The notes below the pieces were generated by a model. It did not search any database and was not told the origin of the DNA. It worked only from the letters and a program-made list of their open reading frames with translations. Below are positions 32,901-43,452 of a DNA stretch of 64,000 nucleotides, in pieces. The stretch covers positions 3,162,001 through 3,226,000 of the forward strand of contig NZ_CP108383.1 in assembly GCF_035958815.1 (NCBI RefSeq), in the 5' to 3' direction. The position numbers were made by a program, and so were the translations under genes. Position 1 is the first letter of the stretch. Each line of letters begins with the position of its first letter. Source of the DNA: Nocardia sp. NBC_01327 (GTDB lineage: Bacteria; Actinomycetota; Actinomycetes; Mycobacteriales; Mycobacteriaceae).

Positions 32901-34450
32901 CGCGGATCCACCGGCAGCTGCGACATTTCCCGGCCGATAGGCGTGAGAGTCAGTCCGGCATCGGGGATTTCGGAGCGATCGGCGTCCTCGCTCCGCCGAG
33001 CCAGCGCGCCGAGCTCCTCGAGCAGCGAGATGCCGTCGCGAATGGCGCGATTGTCCGGGGCCTCCACGAACGGGAAGCTCTCGATATCGCCCAGCCCCAG
33101 CGCGGTCATCTGCAGAATGACGGCGGCGAGATTGGTGCGCAGAATCTCGGGTTCGGTGAACTGCGGCCGTGATTCGAAGTCGTCCTCGGAATACAGCCGG
33201 ATGGCGATTCCGTCGGCCACGCGGCCACAGCGCCCGGAGCGCTGCCGCGCCGACGCCTGCGAGATCGGTTCGATGGGCAGCCGCTGCACCTTGGTGCGCA
33301 GCGAGTACCGGGAAATGCGCGCGGTGCCGGGGTCCACCACATAGCGAATGCCGGGCACCGTCAGCGAGGTCTCGGCGACATTGGTGGCCAGCACCACCCG
33401 GCGACCGGCGTGGTTGCTGAAGACCTTGTGCTGCTCGGCCGCGGAGAGCCGCGCGTACAGCGGGAGGATCTCGGTGCGCGGCAGTTTCATATCCCGCAGC
33501 GTGTCGGCGGTATCGCGGATTTCGCGCTCACCGGACAGGAAGACCAGGATGTCGCCGTCGCCCTCGTCGAGCAGTTCGCGCACCGCATCGCCGATGGCAT
33601 CGGTGGGATCGCGATCGACGACCCGGGTGTCCTCGTCATCGGGATCATCGGAGGTGAGCGGAACCTCCAGCGCCAGTGGCTGATACCGGATCTCCACGGG
33701 GAACGAGCGCCCCGAGACCTCGACAATCGGTGCCGGAGTGCCCTTCTCGTCACTGAAGTGCCGGGCGAACAGCTCCGGATCGATGGTGGCCGAGGTGATG
33801 ATGAGCTTCAGATCCGGCCGCTTGGGCAGCAGCTGCTTGAGATAGCCCATCAGGAAATCGATATTGAGACTGCGTTCGTGCGCCTCGTCGATAATGATGG
33901 TGTCGTAGCGGCGCAGTAGCCGGTCCCGCTGGATCTCGGCGAGCAGAATACCGTCGGTCATGAGCTTGACCAGGGTCCGATCCGAGGCCTGATCGGTGAA
34001 TCGGACGGTGTAGCCGACCACATCGCCCAGTTCGCCGCCCAGCTCCTCGGCAATGCGCTCGGCCACCGTGCGCGCGGCGATGCGCCGCGGCTGGGTGTGC
34101 CCGATGGTGCCGCGAATGCCGCGCCCCAGCTCCAGGCAGATCTTGGGTAGCTGGGTGGTCTTACCGGAGCCGGTCTCGCCGGCCACGATCACCACCTGGT
34201 TCTCGGCGATGGCCTTCGAGATGTCCTCGCGGCGCGCGGAGACCGGTAGCTGCTCCGGATATCTGATGGCGGGTAGCGCGGCGCGACGGGTGTCGACGCG
34301 CCGCTGGGCGGCGTCGATTTCGGCTTCGAGTGCGCTGAGGTCGCCGCCGCGGACCTGGTCGAGGCGCCGACGTAAACGATATTCGTCGCGGATCGAGAGG
34401 TCGGCCAGGCGGGAACGAAGCTCGCGAACGGTGGCGGCAGTCCTGGTCAT
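29936..34450 (-). CDS. hrpA: ATP-dependent RNA helicase HrpA with a large disordered insert
   Basis: A 1504-residue DEAH-box helicase. The Walker A motif GETGSGKTTQ is near residue 92 and DEAHERS near residue 185. The C-terminal helicase domain, winged-helix and OB-type regions and the long HrpA-specific C-terminal domain follow. Between about residues 620 and 810 there is a low-complexity insert of some 190 residues made almost only of Ser, Gly, Thr, Ala, Asp and Arg, including RGRGRNRRGG. HrpA of other bacteria is about 1300 residues, so the insert accounts for the excess. It interrupts the protein after a conserved block (EWQDLHGQLRTITRSLGW). The family acts in ribosome rescue and RNA remodelling. 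Confidence 0.93.
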   Translation of the reverse strand: MTRTAATVRELRSRLADLSIRDEYRLRRRLDQVRGGDLSALEAEIDAAQRRVDTRRAALPAIRYPEQLPVSARREDISKAIAENQVVIVAGETGSGKTTQLPKICLELGRGIRGTIGHTQPRRIAARTVAERIAEELGGELGDVVGYTVRFTDQASDRTLVKLMTDGILLAEIQRDRLLRRYDTIIIDEAHERSLNIDFLMGYLKQLLPKRPDLKLIITSATIDPELFARHFSDEKGTPAPIVEVSGRSFPVEIRYQPLALEVPLTSDDPDDEDTRVVDRDPTDAIGDAVRELLDEGDGDILVFLSGEREIRDTADTLRDMKLPRTEILPLYARLSAAEQHKVFSNHAGRRVVLATNVAETSLTVPGIRYVVDPGTARISRYSLRTKVQRLPIEPISQASARQRSGRCGRVADGIAIRLYSEDDFESRPQFTEPEILRTNLAAVILQMTALGLGDIESFPFVEAPDNRAIRDGISLLEELGALARRSEDADRSEIPDAGLTLTPIGREMSQLPVDPRMARMLVEANRTGCLAEVLIIVAALSIQDVRERPVEFQQAADTKHARFHVDGSDFLAYLKLWDYLGEQRQSLSSNQFRRMCRDEFLHYLRIREWQDLHGQLRTITRSLGWSTDSGSSDNDTAETDSESGRSDGRGNSRGRGRNRRGGERADSSTSSGRPAGTETSSRVATGRTTADSGSSISGDVAASGKDSGGNTSAAGRSAARNSGDSGRGAAASTQGTGSKSTSGSTATSGSTATFSGNATSGGGSAMRSTSGSGGTSAAGKAVRGGRGQSGGSASGGADSAARLAALAATADEALPWDSLSIHQALLAGMLSHIGVREAESREFLGARNAKFMIFPGSSLAKKAPRWVMAAELVETSRLWGRTAARIEPEWAERLAGDLVKRTYSEPHWSSKRGAALAYERVTLYGIPLVTQRRVDFGRIDPELSRELFIRHALVQGEWQTRHEFFERNRELLDDVADLEHRVRRRDILVDDQVLFDFYDGRIPADVVSVRHFDSWWRKAQRQDPTLLNFTASTVVNEDAALLDPTAFPDSWRQGELIFPLTYQFEPGNADDGVTVHIPIAQLAHVRAVGFDWLVPGMREELATALIKTLPKQLRRAVVPAPDFAKAALAQLTPRAEPLRTALVRELSRLGSVTIAPADIDPVALPDHLRMTFAATDAAGTLIDRSKNLAELKSRLATQVSKTVARATAAAERAPAAVWTSESLGTLEPTVRRQVGGQTITGYPALVPEGDGVAVRVLSSPAQQAAAMRTGTRTLLLHALPSSARAVTAGLPPADRLALSQNPYGSLDALIEDCRACAADQLIAGSGGPVRSPEQFKALVEKVRPNFTTAVVQIVRLVVPVLAEAHRVRAALADSRDREAVQDVTHQLDDLVFRGFVSEWGGVRLRELPRYLEAAKLRLEALPASANRDRAGMAELDRVHAAYDRLLELLPEGRRTGRDITEIWWMIEELRVSLFAQQLGTPYAVSAKRIEKAIEAARKPPAKR
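32188..32230. repeat. 18-bp tandem repeat inside the HrpA insert
   Basis: The unit ACGTGGCAGTGCTGCCSG occurs 2.4 times in tandem (32188-32205, 32206-32223, then seven more bases). On the coding strand it gives a repeated GSTATS hexapeptide. It suggests slippage as the source of the low-complexity insert. Confidence 0.7.
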
Positions 34451-34587
34451 TGCACCGTCAAGCCTAGCGAAGTCATTGCGCGGCCGGTCGGGGCGGTGGC
34501 GCAGATCGCTCGAGAGTGAGTTGCCTGAAGTGTGCTGTATCGGCGTATCGTCCGCGTTTCGGCGTGCTCCCGTGCGAATATCAGGCC

Positions 34588-35229
34588 ATGAACAGCACTG
34601 CCGGAACGCCCGCGTGGATTCGAGCGCTGCGCATTGCCTTCGGTGTTTTCGGCATCGTCGCGCTGGTGTGGATCCCGATCGAGAACATCGGCGTCGCGGG
34701 GTACTCCGAAGCCAACTACTTCAGCTACTTCACCATCCAGTCCAATATCGTGGGCGTGGTGGTGCTGCTGGTGGGCGGACTGCGTGCGCCGATCAGCCGG
34801 GGCTGGCAGCTGTTCCGCGGCGCGGGCACCCTCTACCTGGTCATCACCGGGATCATCTACGCGCTGCTGCTGTCGAATATCGATGTCCAGCTGGGCGAGC
34901 ACTGGACCAATCCCGCACTGCACCGGGTCATGCCCATTGTCGTGCTGGCGGATTGGCTACTGGTTCCCGCCGCGATCAAGCTGAGCGCGCGGCTCATCGG
35001 CATCTGGCTGATCTACCCGGTGCTCTACGGGGTGTACACGCTGGTCCGCGGCCCGATCGTGGACTGGTATCCCTACCCCTTCATCGATCCGCGGCATCAG
35101 GGCTACCTCGAAATGTCGTGGAAGCTGGTGCTGATGGTGATCTTCTTCGCGATCTTGGCCGCCGCCGTGGTCGCGCTGAACGGTTTCCTCGCGCGCTTCT
35201 GGCGCGAAAGCCGTACGCACACGTCTTGA
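34588..35229 (+). CDS. Pr6Pr family membrane protein
   Basis: A 213-residue membrane protein with six hydrophobic segments. The pattern YFSYFTIQSNIVGVVVLL after the first helix, LHRVMPIVVLADWLL in the middle and the loop YPFIDPRHQGY are typical of the Pr6Pr family (FAR-17a/AIG1-like, related to androgen-dependent TFPI-regulating hydrolases of fatty acid esters of hydroxy fatty acids). The Thr and His residues expected in the AIG1/ADTRP-type active site (TIQSN and LHRVMP) are present. The start is ATG 34588. Confidence 0.8.
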   Translation: MNSTAGTPAWIRALRIAFGVFGIVALVWIPIENIGVAGYSEANYFSYFTIQSNIVGVVVLLVGGLRAPISRGWQLFRGAGTLYLVITGIIYALLLSNIDVQLGEHWTNPALHRVMPIVVLADWLLVPAAIKLSARLIGIWLIYPVLYGVYTLVRGPIVDWYPYPFIDPRHQGYLEMSWKLVLMVIFFAILAAAVVALNGFLARFWRESRTHTS

Positions 35230-35250
35230 TCCAGCTCGGCGTGATCCCGC

Positions 35251-35706
35251 TCAGAGCTCCCGGGTCATGAACACGCTGTGCGGATCATCGGTGTACTCCG
35301 CGAACGGTCCGCACAGCGCGAATCCGTGCCGCTCGTACAGCCGGACCGCGGGCGAATAGAACTCCGAGGACCCGGTCTCCAGGCTCAGCCGCGTATATCC
35401 GCGCTCGCGCGCCACGCCGAGAATGTGCTCCAGCAGCAGCGTCGCCACCCCGTGACCGCGCCAGGCCTCGACCATGCGCATGGATTTGATCTCGCCGTGC
35501 ATCGGATCGAGCTCCTTCACCGCCCCGCAGCCCGCGATATCGTCGCCCTCCCACACCGACCAGAGTGTGATCTCGGGCTTGCGCAGCGCGTCCACATCGA
35601 GCGCGTGCATGCTGTCCTCGGGGGAGTTGTCCAGCATTTCGGCCACATGGGTCTGCAGCAGTTCGATCACCTCGGCACCGGACAGATCGTCCACCACAAT
35701 GCGCAT
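35251..35706 (-). CDS. GNAT family N-acetyltransferase
   Basis: A 151-residue single-domain acetyltransferase. The acetyl-CoA binding motif RGHGVATLLL is near residue 84 and the C-terminal EFYSPAVRLYERHGF segment is typical of GNAT enzymes. The substrate is unknown; members with this pattern acetylate small amines or protein N-termini. It converges on the Pr6Pr gene with 21 bases between the stops. Confidence 0.88.
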   Translation of the reverse strand: MRIVVDDLSGAEVIELLQTHVAEMLDNSPEDSMHALDVDALRKPEITLWSVWEGDDIAGCGAVKELDPMHGEIKSMRMVEAWRGHGVATLLLEHILGVARERGYTRLSLETGSSEFYSPAVRLYERHGFALCGPFAEYTDDPHSVFMTREL

Positions 35707-35888
35707 ATCTTCAGGCTATCGATGCCGTTCGGCCGGTTGCCAGAGTGGTCTGCGCCCTGTGGTTCCCGGCCGGTCGGAGCCCGGAAATCACTGGTCGGCG
35801 CCGGAAAATCAATGGCATTCGCGCAGTCCCGAACCTAGCCTGAGACGACCTCGCGGCAATGGGACTTGCCGCAATGGGAAAGGACGCC

Positions 35889-36947
35889 TTGGAAGCGACA
35901 GTGACGGTGACCCCGGATCAGTTGCCGGAGTTGCTACTGCACGTCGCGGTGGTTCGCCCGGTATTCCTCTGGGGTGCGCCCGGTATCGGAAAGAGCTCGC
36001 TGGTGCGAGCATTCGCGGACTCCCTCGGACTTGAATGCGTGACCCTGCTCGGCACGCAGCTCGCGCCGGAAGACCTCATCGGTGTCCCGCAGATCGTGAA
36101 CGATCGCAGCCGATTCGCCCCGCCGGAGATGATCGCGCGGGCCGAGCCGTACTGCCTGTTCCTGGACGAGCTCAATGCCGCGCCTTCGGAGGTGCAGAAG
36201 TCGTTCTACTCGCTGATCCTCGATCGCCGCGTGGGCAATTACGAACTGCCCGCCGGATCGGTGGTGATCGGCGCCGGTAACCGCGCCACCGACAATGCGC
36301 TGGCCCGCCCCATGGCGTCGGCGCTGGTGAACCGCATGGTGCATGTGCACCTGCGCGCCGATGTCGACGATTGGCTGAAGTGGGCCGCGCACAATGACAT
36401 TCACCCCTGGGTGGTGGAGTACGTCATGCAGCGGCCCGATCATCTCTGGGCCGCACCGCCGAAGTCGGAGCAGGCGTTCTCGACGCCGCGCGGCTGGCAC
36501 ATGCTCTCGGATGCGCTGCACTCCTACGGAACCGGGATCGATGACACCTCGCTGTGGGTGCTGGCCTCCGGAACCCTCACTGCCGCACATGCTTCCGCCT
36601 TCCGCGCCTTCGTGAAGACGGTGCGGCACGCCTTCGATCTGGAGGCGGTCGTCAAGGGCGAGGCGGCGTGGCCGCGCGATCCGGCCGACCGCGACCTGCT
36701 GTACTTCCTGTCCGAAACCTTCCGCGCCCGGCTGGTGAAGGAGCTGCCCGCCTCCCGCGAGCACGCCTCGGCGGGGCTGAAACGCTTTGTGCTGCGCGCC
36801 AAGACGATGCTCACCGAGCTGGCGGCGATCTCGGTGGAATGCGCGCAACTGGTCATTGCCGCCGATGAGAACGGGCTGCCCGTGCTGCCGTCCTGGTTCC
36901 TGGTGGAGGTCACCCGGGATCTGCCTCGGCTGGCGGCGCGGAGGTAA
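35889..36947 (+). CDS. MoxR-type AAA+ ATPase
   Basis: A 352-residue AAA+ ATPase. Walker A (GAPGIGKSS) is at about residues 32-40, Walker B (LFLDELNAAP) near 85, and sensor 1 (GAGNRATDN) near 125. MoxR ATPases act as chaperones that work with von Willebrand factor A proteins to mature enzyme complexes or insert metals. The gene ends two bases before a metallopeptidase/VWA gene, the classical pairing. I chose the TTG at 35889, preceded by GGAAAGGA; ATG codons at 35859 and 35874 in the same frame are possible but have poor ribosome binding sites. Confidence 0.85.
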   Translation: MEATVTVTPDQLPELLLHVAVVRPVFLWGAPGIGKSSLVRAFADSLGLECVTLLGTQLAPEDLIGVPQIVNDRSRFAPPEMIARAEPYCLFLDELNAAPSEVQKSFYSLILDRRVGNYELPAGSVVIGAGNRATDNALARPMASALVNRMVHVHLRADVDDWLKWAAHNDIHPWVVEYVMQRPDHLWAAPPKSEQAFSTPRGWHMLSDALHSYGTGIDDTSLWVLASGTLTAAHASAFRAFVKTVRHAFDLEAVVKGEAAWPRDPADRDLLYFLSETFRARLVKELPASREHASAGLKRFVLRAKTMLTELAAISVECAQLVIAADENGLPVLPSWFLVEVTRDLPRLAARR

Positions 36948-36949
36948 TC

Positions 36950-38779
36950 GTGTCGGGACGTTCGACCCGCAAACGGCGCAGGGCCGCCGACCCCTGGTAC
37001 GAGAACATGCTGGCCGGGTGGGCGCAGGTGCAGGAGAATCCGATGTTCCGCTGGGCCGGCCGGGGGCTGGTCGACGCCGGTGACCGGCTGCCCCCGGAGG
37101 CGTGGGCGGTCATCTCCGGCCACGGCGCCATTCATTTCGCGCCGAAGCGCAAAGCATCGGCCGATGAATGGGCTTGGGCCTTCGCGCATTTGCTGTTGCA
37201 CGCGGGTTTCGGGCACCTCGATCCGCGCGGCATACCTGAGCACATGCTGGAGGAGAACCTCTTCGCAGCCACCTGGCTCAATAATCCGCGGCAGCCGCAT
37301 CCGGCGTATCGGTCCGCGTGCTGTGCGGTGGTCGATCAGTACCTGCTCACGCTGAAGATCGGCCGTCCGCCCGCGGATCTGCCGCCGACGCCCGGCGGCT
37401 CCGATGAGCAGGCTCTGACCGAACGCTGGTGGCACACGGGCATTCCCGAGCAGTATCGGCAGCCCGAGTATCCGGACTTCTTCGTCGGTGATGCCGAGAC
37501 CGCCAAGAACCACGACCACCGCACACACTTCGCGATCGGCATCGGTGAGGCCGCCCGCAATGCGCTCGCCGAGGCGGGCCACGATGTCACCGCCGGCCGG
37601 CGCAAGGTCATGCGCTCGTGGGACCGCGCGCTCAATTGGTTCGTCTCCTCCTATCCGCTGCTCGGGGCGCTGGCCGCCGGAATGACGATCGTCGCGGAGG
37701 TGGATATTGCTCGCGGCTGGGATATTTCGATCGCCGCGGTCAATGCCGAAGCCGCCGAGATCTACATCAACCCGTTCGCCGGTCTCAGCGATGAGGAATG
37801 GCGCTTTGTGCTCGCGCACGAAATGCTGCATGCCGCACTGCGACACGGTGATCGGGCGGGCTGGCGCGATCACTACCTGTTCAATGTGGCCTGCGATTAC
37901 GTGGTCAACGGCTGGCTGGTGGAGATGGGCGTCGGCGAGCTTCCCGAGGGGCTGCTCTACGACCCGGAGCTCAAAGGTCTTTCCGCGGAACAGATTTACG
38001 ATCGCATTGCCGGTGACCTGCGCCGCAATCGCAAGCTCGCTACCCTGCGGGGGCGCGGTCGCGGCGACATCTTCGGAGATCCACTGCCGCACAAGGGAAC
38101 TACCGGCGGTTATATCGATCTGGACCACTACTATCGCGGCGCACTCGCGACCGGTCTGGCCTACCACCAGTCCAGTGGCCGCGGCCTGCTGCCCGCCGGT
38201 CTGGAGCAGGAGATTCGCGCCCTCGATCAGCCACCGCTGCCGTGGGACGCGCAATTGGCGCAGTGGTTCGACGAACATGTGCCCGCTGTGGAGAAGCGGC
38301 GCAGTTATGCCCGCGCCTCTCGTCGCCAGTCCTCCACGCCCGATATCCCGCGCCCCGCCTGGGTGCGCCCGGAAGAGTCCGTCCGGCTGCCCACCTTCGG
38401 CGTGGTCCTGGACACCTCCGGGTCCATGTCCACCGAGCTCATGGGCAAGGGTCTGGGCGCGATCGCCGCGTACGCCCGTGCCCGTGACGTCCCGCGTGCC
38501 CGCGTGGTGTTCTGCGATGCGGCCGCCCACGACGCCGGGTATCTGCCGGTCGACGAGATCGCCTCGAAGGTCCGGGTCCGGGGCCGCGGCGGCACCGAGT
38601 TGCAGCCGGGTATCCGACTTCTGGAGCGCGCCACCGATTTCCCCGCCGACGGGCCGATTCTCATCATCACCGACGGTATGTGCGATGTGGTCCGCATTCG
38701 GCACGAGCACGCGTTCCTCGTTCCGGCGGGCGCCGCACTACCCTTCCGCCCCCGAGGACCGGTCTTCCGGATGCGCTGA
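36950..38779 (+). CDS. DUF2201 metallopeptidase-like / VWA domain protein
   Basis: A 609-residue protein, partner of the MoxR ATPase. The first two-thirds carry a zincin-like region with HEMLHAALRHG near residue 290 (an HExxH-type metal site, here H-E-M-L-H). The last 170 residues are a von Willebrand A-like domain with the MIDAS motif DTSGSMS near residue 488. This is the layout of DUF2201 proteins. The role of the pair is not established; metal-dependent maturation of a client is inferred. It starts with GTG 36950. Confidence 0.88.
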   Translation: MSGRSTRKRRRAADPWYENMLAGWAQVQENPMFRWAGRGLVDAGDRLPPEAWAVISGHGAIHFAPKRKASADEWAWAFAHLLLHAGFGHLDPRGIPEHMLEENLFAATWLNNPRQPHPAYRSACCAVVDQYLLTLKIGRPPADLPPTPGGSDEQALTERWWHTGIPEQYRQPEYPDFFVGDAETAKNHDHRTHFAIGIGEAARNALAEAGHDVTAGRRKVMRSWDRALNWFVSSYPLLGALAAGMTIVAEVDIARGWDISIAAVNAEAAEIYINPFAGLSDEEWRFVLAHEMLHAALRHGDRAGWRDHYLFNVACDYVVNGWLVEMGVGELPEGLLYDPELKGLSAEQIYDRIAGDLRRNRKLATLRGRGRGDIFGDPLPHKGTTGGYIDLDHYYRGALATGLAYHQSSGRGLLPAGLEQEIRALDQPPLPWDAQLAQWFDEHVPAVEKRRSYARASRRQSSTPDIPRPAWVRPEESVRLPTFGVVLDTSGSMSTELMGKGLGAIAAYARARDVPRARVVFCDAAAHDAGYLPVDEIASKVRVRGRGGTELQPGIRLLERATDFPADGPILIITDGMCDVVRIRHEHAFLVPAGAALPFRPRGPVFRMR

Positions 38780-38835
38780 GCGGCGGGTGCTGGTGAAACT
38801 AGGCAAGTCGGGCACGGCATGGCACGATCGGTGAG

Positions 38836-39282
38836 GTGACCAGCAGTCCATCCGGGGCAGAGCGTCTGCGCGATCTCGCGCGGCTGCGCCGTGTGCGCGA
38901 CCGTATCGATCGGGAGTACGCGCAACCGCTGGATGTCGAGGCGCTCGCCAGGGACGCGCACATATCGGCCGGTCATCTCAGCCGCCAGTTCAAGCTCGCG
39001 TACGGCGAGTCGGTGTACTCCTATCTGATGACACGCCGTATCGAGCGAGCGATGGCCCTGCTGCGGCGTGGCGATCTGAGCGTTACCGAGGTCTGTTTCG
39101 CGGTCGGCTGCTCGTCCCTGGGCACGTTCAGCACGCGTTTCACCGAATTGGTCGGGGTTCCGCCGAGCGTCTACCGCCGCGAGGCGACCGCGACCTCGGG
39201 GATTCCGTCATGCGTGGAGAAACAAGTAACCAGACCGATCAGGAATAGAGAAGCGGCGGCTACCGAGTCGCAACTAGCCTGA
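38836..39282 (+). CDS. AraC family transcriptional regulator (short)
   Basis: A 148-residue protein made mostly of the AraC double helix-turn-helix (residues 15-115; AHISAGHLSRQFKLAYGESV and VGCSSLGTFSTRFTELVG). There is no separate ligand domain. It starts with GTG 38836 and is followed six bases after its stop by a VOC protein. AraC-VOC pairs of this kind are common in actinobacteria, and the regulator may control the VOC gene. Confidence 0.9.
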   Translation: MTSSPSGAERLRDLARLRRVRDRIDREYAQPLDVEALARDAHISAGHLSRQFKLAYGESVYSYLMTRRIERAMALLRRGDLSVTEVCFAVGCSSLGTFSTRFTELVGVPPSVYRREATATSGIPSCVEKQVTRPIRNREAAATESQLA

Positions 39283-39287
39283 TCGCC

Positions 39288-39698
39288 ATGGACATCACCA
39301 TTCACGCGAGTTTTCTCCCGCAGGACGATCCGGATGCCGCGCTGGCCTTCTATCGCGACACCCTCGGATTCGAGCTCCGGAATGACGTCGGATACAACGG
39401 CTTGCGCTGGCTGACCATCGGCCCTCCCGGACAGCCCGATACCTCGATCGTGCTGCATCCGCCGGCTGTCGACCCCGGCCTCACCGAGGACGAGCGACGC
39501 GCCATTACCGAGATGATGGCCAAGGGCACCTATTCCAGCATTCTGCTGGCTACTAAAGACCTGGACGGCCTTTTCGAGCGCGTGCAGGCCAGCGATGCGG
39601 AAGTCGTCCAAGAACCGACCGACCAGCCTTATGGCGTCCGGGACTGCGCCTTCCGCGATCCCGCAGGCAATATGGTCCGCATCCAGCAACTGGGCTGA
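39288..39698 (+). CDS. VOC family (glyoxalase/dioxygenase superfamily) protein
   Basis: A 136-residue protein with two beta-alpha-beta-beta-beta modules of the vicinal oxygen chelate fold (DDPDAALAFYRDTLGFELR at the start; YGVRDCAFRDPAGNMVRIQQ at the end). Members include glyoxalase I, extradiol dioxygenases and antibiotic-binding proteins; the substrate is unknown. It is almost certainly co-transcribed with the AraC regulator just upstream. Confidence 0.9.
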   Translation: MDITIHASFLPQDDPDAALAFYRDTLGFELRNDVGYNGLRWLTIGPPGQPDTSIVLHPPAVDPGLTEDERRAITEMMAKGTYSSILLATKDLDGLFERVQASDAEVVQEPTDQPYGVRDCAFRDPAGNMVRIQQLG

Positions 39699-39750
39699 GC
39701 CGTCCGGCATTTCTCCGCCACCGACCCTGAATTACGGAGACACGATAAGC

Positions 39751-42132
<2,382 letters not shown>

Positions 42133-42256
42133 CCGAGGTCCTGGGAGACCTCGCGAGCCCGTCACCCGCAGCCGAGTCACCGCACCCGTCGAATTCGACC
42201 GACGGGTGCGGTGATTCGCGTTGTGTGCGTGAGGTGTCCTGAATTATCCGAGTGAC

Positions 42257-42390
42257 TCGCCCTCGTCATCCCGGCACGCGAACCCCGTCTCCCGGCGCGC
42301 GAGCCCCGTCTCTTGGCATGCGAGCCCCGTCTCCCAGCATGCGAGCCCCGTCATCCGGCGCGCGAACCCCGTCATCCTGGCATGCTCTTG
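42257..42390. repeat. 21-bp tandem repeat (minisatellite)
   Basis: About six units of 21 bases with the core GCGARCCCCGTC recur at 42278, 42299, 42320, 42341 and 42362, with degenerate units on both sides. Spacing is exactly 21 each time. Between the cores the sequence alternates between TCCCGGCGC and TCTTGGCAT-type variants. Confidence 0.8.
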
Positions 42391-42458
42391 GCCGGGATCC
42401 ACACCCGCAGCGTGTCAACGGTTTCCGTGGATCACGGCCCGAAGCGCGCCGGGATGAC
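42371..42458. repeat. Imperfect 32-bp inverted repeat
   Basis: GTCATCCTGGCATGCTCTTG onward (42371-42402) pairs with 42427-42458, which ends in GCCGGGATGAC; 25 of 32 positions match around a 24-base loop. The unit GTCATCCCGGC also occurs at 42265-42275. The structure looks like a dispersed intergenic palindromic element adjoining the tandem repeat. Confidence 0.6.
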
Positions 42459-42731
42459 AGGAGGTGTGCCCGACCGCGGGCCGTCGCAGTCGCCTTGCCG
42501 ATGTCTCGCGCCTTCCCATCTCGTCCGGTTGCGTTGTCCAGGGCTGTGCTGGGATCTACCGAAGCGTGGGGGGTTGCCGCAGAACACCGCTGCTGCGTGG
42601 CGGCTGCCTGCCGGTCTGCCGCCGAGTGGCGGTGGGATGACCTTGGTTCGGCAGGGTAAGGGCGGTGCCGACGGGTGGGGGCGGTGCCACTATGGAGGGA
42701 GGCAGGACTCCGCGCTGAGAGGTGGTGGGGC

Positions 42732-43340
42732 ATGGCGGGATTCGTGCAGGACAGCGGGATGCTGCGGTGGCTGGTGGTGGCCGGCTTCGTGATGGCTGCG
42801 GTGATCGTGGTGGGGCGGCTGGCCGCGGTGCGGCCGGTGGGCGGGGGAGAGGTGCTGGCGGGGAATGGGTTTCGGGTGGATCAGGAGTCGGATGCGGCGC
42901 ATCTGCTCATGTGCCTGGTGATGCTGGCCATGCTGGTGTTTCCGGCGACGGCGGATCCGCGCGCGCTGCGCGGTGTGCTGACCGCGATGATTGTGGTCTA
43001 CGCCGCAGTGCTGATGGGTCGAATTCTGCGGTGGCGCAGTGTGAGTGTCGCTACGTTCGCCTATCACCTGCTGGCGGCGGGGGCGATGTTGTACGCGATG
43101 AGCGGGCATGCCGAGCCCGGGATGCGCATGCATATGGCGGGTGGGCCCGCCCCGGCGCCGATGCTCGCGCTGGCCGCGCTTTTCACCGTGGATGCGGTGG
43201 TCATGGCGGTTCCGGCATCTCGGCGCGCGCTGTGGCATGTGTTTCCGCATGCGGTCGGCACCGGTTCCAAGGCGGTGTTTCCGCACCTGGTGATGGATCT
43301 GGGTACCGCGTACATGCTCGTGCTCGCCGCGGCGGGCTGA
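42732..43340 (+). CDS. DUF5134 membrane protein
   Basis: A 202-residue membrane protein with about five hydrophobic segments. The features DAAHLLMCLVMLAMLVFP and a Met/His-rich loop (MSGHAEPGMRMHMAGG) match the actinobacterial DUF5134 family of unknown function. The His/Met-rich loop might bind copper; this is only a suggestion from composition. The start is ATG 42732; there is no strong ribosome binding site. Confidence 0.75.
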   Translation: MAGFVQDSGMLRWLVVAGFVMAAVIVVGRLAAVRPVGGGEVLAGNGFRVDQESDAAHLLMCLVMLAMLVFPATADPRALRGVLTAMIVVYAAVLMGRILRWRSVSVATFAYHLLAAGAMLYAMSGHAEPGMRMHMAGGPAPAPMLALAALFTVDAVVMAVPASRRALWHVFPHAVGTGSKAVFPHLVMDLGTAYMLVLAAAG

Positions 43341-43452
43341 GCTGCCAGTCCCGGGGGCCGTTCGCGCTGCTCCGCGCGGTGATGGTGTGATGGTGTGGTT
43401 GGTCGACATGCCCGGAAAGTGGCAGTCGGTGTCGGTGTGACGGAGGTGCGGG

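Larger units (their letters stand above)
42133..42731. other. Non-coding region with repeats
   Basis: This 599-base gap holds a 21-bp tandem repeat (42257-42390) and a long imperfect hairpin (42371-42458). The rest shows no convincing gene: open frames here have no ribosome binding sites and code only for repeats of Arg, Pro, Ser and Gly. The last 60 bases contain the promoter region of the DUF5134 gene. Confidence 0.6.

Noticed and set aside
36524..38710. 728-codon minus-strand frame opposite the MoxR/VWA genes
   Set aside because: It is antisense to two conserved genes and its composition is that of a shadow frame.
42257..42390. Possible CRISPR array
   Set aside because: Units are contiguous with no unique spacers of constant length, and no cas gene is in the window.
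42252..42733. Open frames on both strands over the 21-bp repeat
   Set aside because: They code only for heptapeptide repeats and low-complexity sequence, lack ribosome binding sites and arise because 21 is a multiple of three.
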